Made by a program: the position numbers and the translations under genes
Source: Hydractinia symbiolongicarpus
Lineage: Eukaryota; Cnidaria; Hydrozoa; Anthoathecata; Hydractiniidae
DNA length: 64,000 nt
Direction: 5' to 3'
Assembly (NCBI RefSeq): GCF_029227915.1
Contig: NC_079885.1
Coordinates: 25,359,001 to 25,423,000, forward strand
The notes under the pieces: generated by a model
Databases searched by the model: none
Told to the model about the DNA's origin: nothing
What the model saw: only the letters and a program-made list of their open reading frames with translations
Part shown: positions 10,588 to 19,545 of the stretch, piece after piece
Numbering within the stretch: the stretch's first letter is position 1
How the letters are laid out: every line of letters begins with the position of its first letter

Positions 10588-13527
10588 CTAGGGAACATAT
10601 AGCTGTAATTTATGTTTTTCTAACCATTTTTGATGTTCTACAATATTCAAGTAACGTAGTGGGGAACGTTTAATATCAGGAAAACTTTGATGAGCTCTTC
10701 CAACAATGTGGCTAAATGGGCGAAGATTAAGCAGGTCGTTTGTCATCTCTTTTTCATCAGATATGGACTCTCGTTTAGAGTGTTGGACCGATGTATCATG
10801 AATGTTTAGGTTTTGATCATAATTTTCTTTGATTTCTTTTACACCGCTCACAGCCTTGCACACTTTGCTAATGGATTTTATTGTTTTATTTGCTCCCATT
10901 CTTTGCACGATGTGTTTTCCTAAACGATTACTGATTTCTTGTGATAGATCATCTTCAATGTTTTGCCCTGCTCCACCTCTCCAATTTGAAAAGTATCCCC
11001 ATTTGAACTCCTCAGACAATCTAGGTGTCAACAAGCATTCTACTTGTGCAATGCTTACAAACATCTCTATCGCATATTTACTGTATGCACCAAGTGATCG
11101 AAATATTGACAACAAAAGCTTTTGATTGATGAGGTTTCTGTCACCATCTCCTTCTTTAGCTGTATCTTTCATCTGAAGGATGAGGACTGTTAAGAAAATG
11201 ATACACAGACCGTAATTTTTCACTTGATCACCATCTTCAATTGATTTTTGGAGAACAAATTAATCGACAAAATTATCCAGTAAAGTGTTAAAATATTCTT
11301 TTTTTACCTCTTTGCTAGCATGCACCAAATTTTTAGGAAAGCGATGTCTTTTTGGTTCATCTTCCAATGTATCCATCTCCAAAAAAGACATTGCTGCTAC
11401 AACAACATATGCTCTACCAACACTTAAAAACAGATCTTCACTACCTTCGTATGAGTCTAACACTTTACCTGGGGTTGAATTCCTTCTATTCATTTTCTCC
11501 CTGAAATACTTCAGTGTTCCTATCTGGTTGACAGAGTTTGCTGAGTAAAGCAGAGCAAATGAATATTGAAGTAAAGATGCCTTACAGTGCCACATTGCAG
11601 CTTTGAAAGGGGAACAATGCTCCAACCGGTCTGTTGGTGTGTGATTCCCAGCTAATAGGGATTTCGCACCAGCGAAACGGACTCGTGTCAGCTGATCACC
11701 ACTAAACATTATTTTCATGTCCTTCATTGGATCTTCGTTGGTAAACACAGTATGAGAATATGATTGACCTGGCTCAGCTGTGTTTTCAGGTAATGGTGTA
11801 TTGTCGATAATTGGCATGTCAGTCAGTTTACCAGCCTTTTGGTATATCTCTGCAATCCATTTCTCATATGTTCGCAGGATCTCGACACAATCTGCATACC
11901 TTGCTTCATTTGCATCAATGATCGGCATTGAAATTATTGTTGACTTTTGGGACATTTTGTCTCTAAATCTGTTGTCAATATGATCTGGGATTACTTTTTT
12001 TAAAAATTTAAATTTTGGGAAAAACTCAACCAGAATTCTTCCAATCAGAACCTTTGTTGTCTGTCTGTAACATTCCCATTCTGCCATATTGACAGCAAAT
12101 TTCTTCCTGTCCATATATCGAATATCTCCAATTGGCTGGTTGTTTGGAAGATGGTCAAAAGGAATTCTGTTTGCGATTAGATTTGTTGCAAAAAGATGGT
12201 AATCTTTGTTGTCAACACCCTTTCTTGTCTCCACTAGTACTTTCAGATCCCAGTTATCGCCGCTTCCTCTGAGTGTTGTGTTGTTTTTCACTAAATCAAT
12301 CGCCTTTTCCATATAGTGGCTTCCAATCAAGTTTAACAGATTTCCTTTCATCTTGTGTGACAGGCATACTCCTAGTTTGTTGAATCTTTCTTGTAACTAG
12401 AATATAAGTACCCAACATAGCTTAATTTAGTTGTTCGTTATGTTTACTTATATCCAAAAACATGTTTTAATGAAAAGTTTTAATATATATACATTTAGAA
12501 TTTTTTGGATAAATTTTCACCTTTCTATAAAAAGCAAAATAAGAACAGAAACTTTTTCTATTAGTCGGAGTTAAAATCTCAAGAGCATTTCCCATTATTT
12601 ACATCTTACATCTACTGACTTTTATATTACCTTTTTGCTGCATCCACCCTCAATGATCAAAACAGTGTTGACTCTCTGATATAAACTAAGTTCATGCCAC
12701 CGCATTTGCATCAGTATGGAATATATGAAACAAAATTTGTTTTTAGTTTCAAGTACAATATCCTTTTGCCCACACACAGCACTAAGAACATCAACAAGTA
12801 ATGGATGATTTTCTTTGATCTCAGCCCACAGTTTTTCAATATTAAAATTTTGCATCTCTTCATACCCTTTTTTGTGTAAAATTGATGGTTTTTTTCTTGT
12901 GGCAAGTTTTTTACAGGAACTTTTCAAATTATTAATATAATTATTTTTCAAATATGTAGATATAGTTGGACAGTGGTTAATGATTGTATTTGCTACTACC
13001 ATATTATTATTGGATTTAAGCGCTGTTTCCAGTTTTAATTTTTGCATTGCTGGTATATTGTCTTCGGGAGAAACAATATTGCGTGGTTGCAGTTGTGTGC
13101 TAGGAACTTCAGTTAACTCCTTGTTTTCAGCAAAGTTAAGTTGCTTTCTAGATTTTCCTTTTTCGTTCTTTTTCTCACTTTCAATAGTTTGATTTTTCTC
13201 GTTATGCGGAGACAATATGCCACGTTTGACAGACACGTTTTGTCGTAACTGAATTTGATTCAGTTGAACATTTTTCCGAAAGTCTGACATTTTCTCGACA
13301 AAGGTGACACAAGACTGACATATAACAGTTGGAAGAGCATCCAGTTCCGTTGTTCTTAACCCACATGTTAGACTTATTTTGTTCTCAATGTTTTTGTTTT
13401 TTCCAATATTGCTGAATATTTTTATAAACAAAGATTTTTGTTTTAATTTGGCACATAACCTGCAGAAATTTCCATCATTGGAAGTGTTACGAAAGTAAAT
13501 CTTCTTAGGAGTAGCTGGCTTAGCCAT
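10588..13527 (-). pseudogene. Academ-type transposase: ZAD zinc finger plus DUF6589, one in-frame stop
   Basis: Exon 1 runs 13527-12631 and exon 2 12396-10588, joined in phase 0 (GCAGCAAAAAG|GTAATA ... TTCTAG|TTACAA). About 901 codons. The N-terminus has a ZAD-like Cys pattern (CRLC ... CQSC) then a charged linker; the rest matches the DUF6589 type (LNKLGVCLSHK-like junction, FSGDQLTRVRFAGAKSLL, PTDRLEHCSPFKAAMWHCKASLL, then NWRGGAGQNIEDDL). A single TAA at 11260-11262 cuts the frame; the same frame then runs on to 10588 with conserved sequence, so the stop looks recent. Start chosen at ATGGCTAAG (13527). Catalytic residues were not assigned. Confidence 0.75.
12397..12630 (-). other. Intron of the Academ-type transposase
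   Basis: A 234 bp GT-AG intron on the minus strand. Splicing joins a Cys-Ser-Lys-Lys end directly to LQERFNKLG, giving continuous sequence typical of the DUF6589 family. Confidence 0.75.
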
Positions 13528-13572
13528 TCTTCTATACCTTGAATAAAAAAAGAAAATTTTTATATTTAGCAA

Positions 13573-14143
13573 TATAGATGTATATATATAAATGTATAGA
13601 TAGCTTTGTGTTTTTATCTTATATATAATCCCTTACCATTTTAAGAGTTAACAGAATTCTTGCAATATGTAAAATCTGTGTAATTAGCATGGAAAATACA
13701 TCCAATCCTTTATCTGTTATTGCGTTGATGTAGCTAACTGCGCTTACTTTGTATTCTGATGTTCAGTAGTAATAATAATAATAAATAACTAGTAGCTATC
13801 TATCTGTAACTATATATATGTCTACACTTCTTGTTTTATAACTAGCTAGCTCTAGACAATCTCTTGGTCAGTTGCTAATATTAATTTGAGCATAAGTAGC
13901 ATGTAGTTACATACAAGCACATCTGGACTGAGAGTTAACTAGTTAAAACTAATTGAAGCCATAAAAGTTTCTTGCCAAAATGTATTTTTCAAATATTTTT
14001 TTCTGATACAAAACATGTATGCACAGTGTCGGCCATCTTTATTGTTTACAGTTAGTTTCAGCGTGAATATTTCACGGACCGAGTGACGTTTTATCTTTCG
14101 CATAATTAGGTGAAATTCTCGACCAATCACGGCTCGGAATAAA
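13573..14143. other. Subterminal region of the Academ-like element, no gene
   Basis: AT-rich sequence with short trinucleotide (ATA) runs and TAGCTA motifs; probably the transposase promoter and right subterminal zone. No ORF with recognisable content. Confidence 0.5.
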
Positions 14144-14196
14144 ACCAGCCTCCTCCAGGGCCTTTTTCGTCAGACCTATCAATAAGCGCAGCGCCG

Positions 14197-15275
14197 ATGA
14201 GAGACAAAAAGCCCTGGGAACGACGTTGTGCACCACAAAAAGAAGGAGGCCGGGGTCTCAAGATGGTCAAGGAGGCATATGAAAGCCGCATAATATCAAT
14301 TAACCAACACCTTCACCCAAGCACACAACGTAATCCCTACCTCAAAAAGGTTGTGGAAGGAGAAAGCGAATGCATCGTACAACAAGCTAGAGTGTTTTTA
14401 TCAACTGCGAACATCGATGTGAAGAAAACTGTACGCCACAGAAACTATCACAGAAGTACTTACAGCACTGTAAAAAACAGAGATTACAACGATTTGAAGA
14501 AAAAGCTATGCGCAGCTATATCTGGAGAAAGATATCATCCCAAGAAAGTGTAAATCTCGCCAAAACAACATCTTGGTCGGCGAACAAGTATATGACTTCG
14601 CATTTTGAAGGTTATGCACATGCACTGTACGAACAAGAAATCAATACGAAAGACCTTCAATACCACCGCCATAAAAAAGCCGGTTTGCAGCCTAAACACA
14701 ACAACCGATGCCGACTCTGCAAAGTGCACGTCGAAGACATCACACACGTCGTCTCGTCATGTCCGAATATGTCAGCTAGATACTATCTCCCATTGCAACA
14801 TGACCCGATTGCAGCAACGGTCTATACGGCATTACGGTAGAAAGAAGACCCTCATGCGAACGTCAAATGCAGCGAAAACGAGTTTGTGTACAAGGAAGGG
14901 TGTAAGGAGTATTGGTGGAACGTAACGGTGAAGACAGCGACAAAGGTTAAACACAACAAACCCGATATCATCCAGTGGGATTTACAAAGTAAAACATGCA
15001 AGATTATCGAAATTAGCTGCCCTGCTGATGTAAACGTTACATCAAAGATATGCGAAAAAGACAACATTTACGGACCTTTAATACGCAATATGCAGTTAAT
15101 GTACAAAGACTATACCTTCTCATTTGTGCCTGTTATTGTCGGTGCACTTGGAACTGTTCCTAAACGCTTGGAAAGCAGTTTGAACGATCTCGGTTTCACG
15201 CAAAAGGAAAACTCTAGCTTAATACGAACAATACAGATGCGCGCAATTAGCGGCACAATAAAAGTTTGCAAAACG

Positions 15276-15285
<10 letters not shown>
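14197..15285 (+). pseudogene. Non-LTR retrotransposon C-terminal part: CCHC finger and REL endonuclease
   Basis: Three overlapping frames carry consecutive conserved parts. 14197-14553 starts APQKEGGRGLKMV, the GGRGL block that follows the RT thumb in this group. 14508-14840 holds a CCHC finger, CRLCKVHVEDITHVVSSC (C-x2-C-x8-H-x4-C). 14886-15285 holds a restriction-like endonuclease pattern: KPDII at residues 25-29, IIEISCP around 40-46, and VPVIVGALGT. Two frameshifts separate them, so the copy is dead. CCHC plus REL after the RT is the R2/R4-group order. It continues the element begun at 7573. Confidence 0.75.
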
Positions 15286-15306
<21 letters not shown>

Positions 15307-15336
15307 CGTACGTACGTACGTACATACATACATACA
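15283..15336 (+). repeat. (TACA/TACG)n tail
   Basis: A tetranucleotide tract follows directly after the endonuclease domain and is the likely microsatellite-type 3' tail of the non-LTR element. It ends where ordinary AT-rich sequence resumes. Confidence 0.75.
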
Positions 15337-15339
15337 CGA

Positions 15340-16871
15340 ATTTGCCTTGGTGCTTTCTCTACCCCCTTAATATTATAATTGTAGATAGGTATAAATCTTG
15401 TAATACCTATAATCTATAATAAACTATATAGCCTTTAATTTATCCGCACCAGAATCTGCACCAGATGTTTCAAGAAATTTACGAACTACCATGTTGCCTT
15501 TTGTGCCCGAGATGTTGTATTCCCGTGCCAATGATAAGTTGAGTTAAAATGGAAAATCAGAAAAATAAACAAGTTGGACGTTCAAGTAATTAAAAACATT
15601 GCTATGTGCACACCTATATAAAGTTATAACATTTCAATCGAATTTGAATTATTACTTAAATTGAATACTAAAATGACGAAACTAACTTTTTTTGCAGGTT
15701 GTCAAATATACTTATCTAAGAGAAGTTATTTTTGGGAATGACAATTAATTTTTAAGGATTTTATTTTGTGGATTGTTAAATTGTGTTGTAATTTCATTTT
15801 GTAAATCGCATAATTTGTGCTCAAATTTAGTTGAATTTTGCAGACTGCATAAATTCTGTGGGAACTTGATTTTTGCAGATTCTACAAACTTTTCTTTCAG
15901 TGAAAATTTACCGTGACGTAAACATATATACCTGTTTTTTTTCTTGAAAGAGTGTCCAGTTTTAGACTCAAAGTATAATGATAATCTCACTTGTTGCCTG
16001 TGTTTGCCTTGTTCTAAGATATGTCTCAACGTCCTTATTTTCCTCTGTCCATGCTTAGTTTTAATTTGATATTTCTGAAGAGTTTTCTCTTATCTTGTTT
16101 TTTATTAACTCCATCAGGTTTCCCCTGTAAATTTGTTACTGGTAACTTTTAGTCGATACTTCTGTAAAGGTGTGTTATAAATTTCGTCCCACTTGTTAGT
16201 TATGTCAGAGAAAAAAGCTTCATAACGTTCAGGAGAATTTTGATTATGTATGTTCTTGAAAATAATCAATATTGCTGCTCTGTGAAATATACAGCCAAAA
16301 AATGCAGCCAAAACAAAATTTTCAAATTTCGCAGGTAGCCTTTTTTAATTTCTGCGTATCGGCACTGACGGCAAATTCGTAAAGGTATTAACGTCATATT
16401 TTACCTTGTCGGAAAAAATCCCGTCAGTCGAAGAAAAAACCCAGTTAAATGCGCAGGTTACCGGCAAATGTCTACCCGCATCACTAAACGCCGGATACAT
16501 GACGTAAAATTTAGTACGAAACTTTTCTTTTCGTTTGAGGATCGGCCCGCATCCTGCGCCATTTACAATTTTTAAGTAGAGCGGGCCCTATTTGATCCGA
16601 CGTGATTGGAATGCGAAATAATTCATGCCAAAATCACGTCATCCAATCAAATTTTAGACATGGTACAGAGTGTTTCTGAAATGGTTTTTTCTCACTATTA
16701 AGTTTGTCAAAAATGGTTATGATACGACGAGTGTTGGTGCTGCGGGTGATAAAACACCTAAAAAGACTCGCCTTAAGTATCCCGAGTCTTGTCATCTTTT
16801 AGATCTACTCCAAAAAGTGCGCACAAATTAAAACTGTTGTTTTTTTCTGACGCACCGAGTTAAAGATTGAA
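15340..16871. other. Intergenic, two unrecognised minus-strand ORFs
   Basis: Open stretches on the minus strand at 16029-15745 (94 codons, Lys/Gln-rich) and 16311-16114 (65 codons) match no family I know and lack clear splice sites. The segment 16330-16700 is relatively GC-rich. Probably remnants of a non-autonomous element ending at the inverted repeat that follows. Confidence 0.35.
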
Positions 16872-16938
16872 AAAGTGCGGACGAATAACTAAAAAAAGTA
16901 TTAGCCCGTAGATTTATAAAAGTGCGGACGAATATCCC
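16872..16938 (-). repeat. Inverted repeat partner of 6394-6457
   Basis: Contains 'aaagtgcggacgaataact' and 'aaagtgcggacgaatatcc'. Its reverse complement matches the 6.4 kb repeat in motif order and spacing. Confidence 0.6.
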
Positions 16939-17207
16939 CTTTTTTCAAAAATGCAGAGAACTGATGCAGCTATTAGCTTACTGAACATATTCTTAAAAAA
17001 ATGTTTACAAAATCATATTCTAATAGCTACAGCTATAGCACATCAGCTAGCTTTCAAGTGATGTACCTATGAGTTTTACTTTTACTACATTAAGAAATAT
17101 CCGCATAAATCAAAGTAATCCGTGAAATTATCTTCGCGCGAAGAAAAGGGATATATTCCTTATGTTTTGGTTTTCTGATTTGTTTATATATATACAACAA
17201 CGACAAT

Positions 17208-17393
17208 AAAGCTAGCGGAGGTCCTTCTTAACAACGATACAAACATTTTCGGTTGTGCTATACGCCAATGTCTTAAAAAAGGACGAATGAAATTCAATAA
17301 CATCATGTTGACCGGGCCCACCAATTGTGGGAAATCATTCTGATTGAATCCGTTGGAATCCATCTTCAAATGTTTTGGTCGCATATCTGTAAG
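17208..17393 (+). pseudogene. Superfamily 3 helicase fragment of a Rep-like protein
   Basis: The plus strand encodes about 45 residues ending in NNIMLTGPTNCGKSF, a clear Walker A of the type found in SF3 helicases of small-DNA-virus and CRESS-type Rep proteins. A TGA follows the P-loop; the same frame then continues about 17 residues (LNPLESIFKCFGRIS). Everything downstream (Walker B, motif C) is missing. It points towards the opposite-strand HUH fragment at 17713-17471. Likely a decayed endogenous viral element or Rep-type transposon. Confidence 0.5.
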
Positions 17394-17470
17394 TATCCGC
17401 AATTATTTGATAAAACGCTAACGCAGATTCCGTTGGTTGATCTAATTGATTTAAAGATCGGTTTCCATCT

Positions 17471-17713
17471 TCAGGGGTTGTTCAGTTTGAGGATCATGTG
17501 GTAATGCACTCCGCTGACCGCATGGTTTTCCTGGCATGCTACCCACTGCACAAACTCAGAACTGCTCCCTACGCTGAATGCCTCTAGGACCAACACAGCA
17601 AATTTGCTAGAGTGTCCAACATTTTCAGTGTTCGCTTGAGAATAAGTAAGGAGATAGCTCCTACAAGCGTCTCTGTCCTGACACGGTGTCTGGAGAACGT
17701 TTGTATCACTCAT
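17471..17713 (-). pseudogene. HUH-endonuclease fragment of a Rep-like protein
   Basis: An 80-codon minus-strand ORF has CRSYLLTYSQAN near residue 17, resembling Rep motif 1, and HYHMILKL near the C-terminus, resembling the HUH metal-binding motif 2. The tyrosine motif 3 is not present before the stop. It faces the SF3 fragment, so the two halves of one ancestral Rep gene seem inverted relative to each other, or come from two copies. Function here is presumably lost. Assignment is by motif only. Confidence 0.45.
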
Positions 17714-17894
17714 TTGTACTTATTTTTGTTTGTTTAACCTTTTTTATTATTTTTTGGTTGAATGGTTGAAATAGGAGTCAGCACCTCACAAACTATTGAG
17801 GGGGAGTTGTATAACCCAATTTTTACTGCCAAAATACTTCGGCAGGGATTGTAGCTATACCAGACATAGATAGTTAGTTAAGAGAAAGAAAGAT

Positions 17895-18172
17895 GCGGAA
17901 ATGGTGTAGTGGTAGCGCATTTGACTTGTAATCATAAGATTTCAGGTTCGAGTCCCTACTCCGGCGCACTTTAAATGCAGTGTTGTCAGCGCATTTGGTG
18001 CCATCTACTGACTGCTAACCGGCTTGGGTGGCAGGCAGGCAAGCAGTTTAGAGCAATGCTATACGTATCTCTGGCAGTAATGCAACATAGTTACAGTCGG
18101 AGGTGAGGCAGAGCCAACTGTTAGGATGGAATCCCCAAGGACGTTAAAACTTCCCGTTACTTACTTACTTTC
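17895..18172 (+). mobile_element. tRNA-derived SINE (tRNA-Thr-like head)
   Basis: The head (17895-17968) has an A box TGGTGTAGTGG, an anticodon-arm-like TTGACTTGTAATCAT that would place UGU (Thr) in the loop, and a perfect B box GGTTCGAGTCC at 17945-17955. The acceptor stem does not close, so it is not a functional tRNA gene. A ~200 bp unrelated body follows, ending in (CTTA)n at about 18155-18172. This is the organisation of a polymerase III SINE. Confidence 0.8.
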
Positions 18173-18179
18173 TTATGAA

Positions 18180-18685
18180 AGAAAGAAGTAGCCATAGTTA
18201 CAGAAAAATATTAGTTTATCTACATTTTGTTGCTAATATTTCTGCACAAGACGCAGTCATTTCATCGGTACACGCGTTTCCTTCACCAGAGACATTTTTG
18301 AAAGATTCATTGTGCCGCTTTTTCCAACGGTCAAGCCAACCATCTGAAGCTTGGAAATTATCAATGCTCATTTTTTCGGCAAATTCTTTAGCTTTTTTAA
18401 GTTAGTTTTTAATATTAAAGCTGAAACAGCCATATCTCTGCTTCAAACAGTTAATAGCCATTTGAAAATACCTTGCTTAAAATTTGATCTAATGTTTTTT
18501 AGCTGCCTGCTCTCAGTCTCTGACGCTTCATTTTTATTCCTTTTTTAGCCGCTTCGAATGTTTTATCATTGTTTTTTATCCAGGTATGCCGTACTTTGCA
18601 GCAACTTGTAATTTCGATTTGCCCTTTTCTACTTGCTTTAATGCTTGATATTTATCTTTAATGAATTTTGTGTTAAAGTTTACGT
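18180..18685 (-). pseudogene. pogo/Tigger-like transposase fragment (CENP-B-type DNA-binding domains)
   Basis: Reading the minus strand across stops and frameshifts gives IKDKYQALKQVEKGKSKLQV and AKYGIPG (psq/CENPB_N helix-turn-helix) near 18670-18580. Further on come AKEFAEKMSIDNFQASDGW and LDRWKKRHNESFK (second CENP-B-type DNA-binding domain) near 18400-18270. The DDE catalytic domain is not found. Several in-frame stops show that it is dead. Confidence 0.65.
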
Positions 18686-18915
18686 TTAACCGCAATTGTT
18701 GCCATGATGAAAATTACTTGAATGAAAATTCTGCAGCTTATTTATAACATAAAGACACAAGTTCTAAACAAACTAAAAACATTCGATAATGATATTTCGA
18801 ACCTTTTTAGAAACGGTTTCATTTCTTTAGAACTTACACCGTCCTCATCCAAATACTTTTAATCGTATCAATGTGTTTTTACTAAATAAATTCATTCTGC
18901 AGTATAACTGAGGCT

Positions 18916-19341
18916 GTGACAACTGAAACAATTTTCATACAAGATGAGTTACCAATTACTTTGATCACAAGTACGGATCTCGAAACATTTATCAAGGGAC
19001 ATCATATTTACAAAAATATTTGGACGCCACAACTACACGAACTGTTGGAAGTATCCATGGAACCAGATAATCCTGTAGACAAGTTTGCTGTAGCTATTAT
19101 AAAGGACCAAAATGTTGTGGAAGATCTAAAAAAAGGCAAAGCCGGAAGATTTGCAAAGATCGTGTTTTTTTTCTTTTGTAGTGACCCATATTCAAAGTGT
19201 CACGCAAAGATCACTGGAAAAAGATGTAATCTTGGCGATGGGGAAGGTTTGCAAGTTCCCTGCACACTACATATATCCGGACAAGTGAAGTTTATATCTA
19301 TTTTTAAAAATGAATTAATTAGAATTAATAAAGAAATTTAA
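18916..19341 (+). CDS. HIRAN-like domain protein
   Basis: A 141-codon intact ORF. GHHIYKNIWTPQL, EPDNPVDKFAVAIIKD and KITGKRCNLGDGEGLQVPCT give a compact beta-rich domain in which a metabolically neutral 'DKFAVAV'-type core is followed by a conserved 'VTGKR..G.GLEVPC'-like end. This resembles HIRAN (HLTF/Rad5 N-terminal) folds, known to bind DNA ends. A run of Phe (FFFF) and replacement of the usual central segment suggest some decay. It lies opposite the pogo-like remnant and next to its putative end, so it may be a cargo ORF or an independent gene. Confidence 0.45.
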   Translation: MTTETIFIQDELPITLITSTDLETFIKGHHIYKNIWTPQLHELLEVSMEPDNPVDKFAVAIIKDQNVVEDLKKGKAGRFAKIVFFFFCSDPYSKCHAKITGKRCNLGDGEGLQVPCTLHISGQVKFISIFKNELIRINKEI

Positions 19342-19371
19342 TTTTCATCAAACAAATTGTTTTTCCTCTTT

Positions 19372-19532
19372 CCTTTAAAGTTCGAATTATCCGAAGGAAT
19401 TGTCAGAAGGGAGACTCGAAAATGATTCGAGATAGCGAATGTGATTTTTATAAGAAAGTAATAGGAAATGTTCCAGGGACCGGGCAAAATAGTTCGAGAT
19501 AATAAAAGTTTGAGTTATCCGGTGTAACTATA
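19372..19532. repeat. Putative pogo-like terminal region
   Basis: Repeated motifs 'ttcgaattatccg', 'attcgagatag', 'gttcgagataat' and 'tttgagttatccggtgt' occur in 160 bp. Such iterated ends are typical of pogo/Tigger-type transposons. A matching left end was not found. Confidence 0.45.
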
Positions 19533-19545
19533 TACTGTTCTTACC

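Larger units (their letters stand above)
8189..14171. mobile_element. Academ-type (AcademH-like) DNA transposon
   Basis: The 28 bp ends are inverted copies with three mismatches: 8189-8216 begins GACGAACATGGCCCTGG and the reverse complement of 14144-14171 begins GACGAAAAAGGCCCTGG; both end GGAGGCTGGT. Inside are a two-exon RecQ-like helicase (+) and a spliced ZAD/DUF6589-type transposase (-) in convergent orientation. A helicase plus this transposase type matches what is published for the AcademH lineage; assignment to it is inference. I could not define a convincing target-site duplication. The element sits inside a non-LTR retrotransposon. Confidence 0.75.

Noticed and set aside
15110-15337. 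Minus-strand ORF with Met-Tyr-Val-Cys repeats
   Set aside because: Translation of the (TACA/TACG)n tail.
17895-17968. Functional tRNA-Thr gene
   Set aside because: A and B boxes are good, but the acceptor stem does not pair and a 200 bp SINE body with a (CTTA)n tail follows.
19372-19532. 3' LTR of the gypsy element
   Set aside because: No similarity to the region upstream of the primer binding site (26619-27032); the motifs fit a pogo-like terminal region instead.
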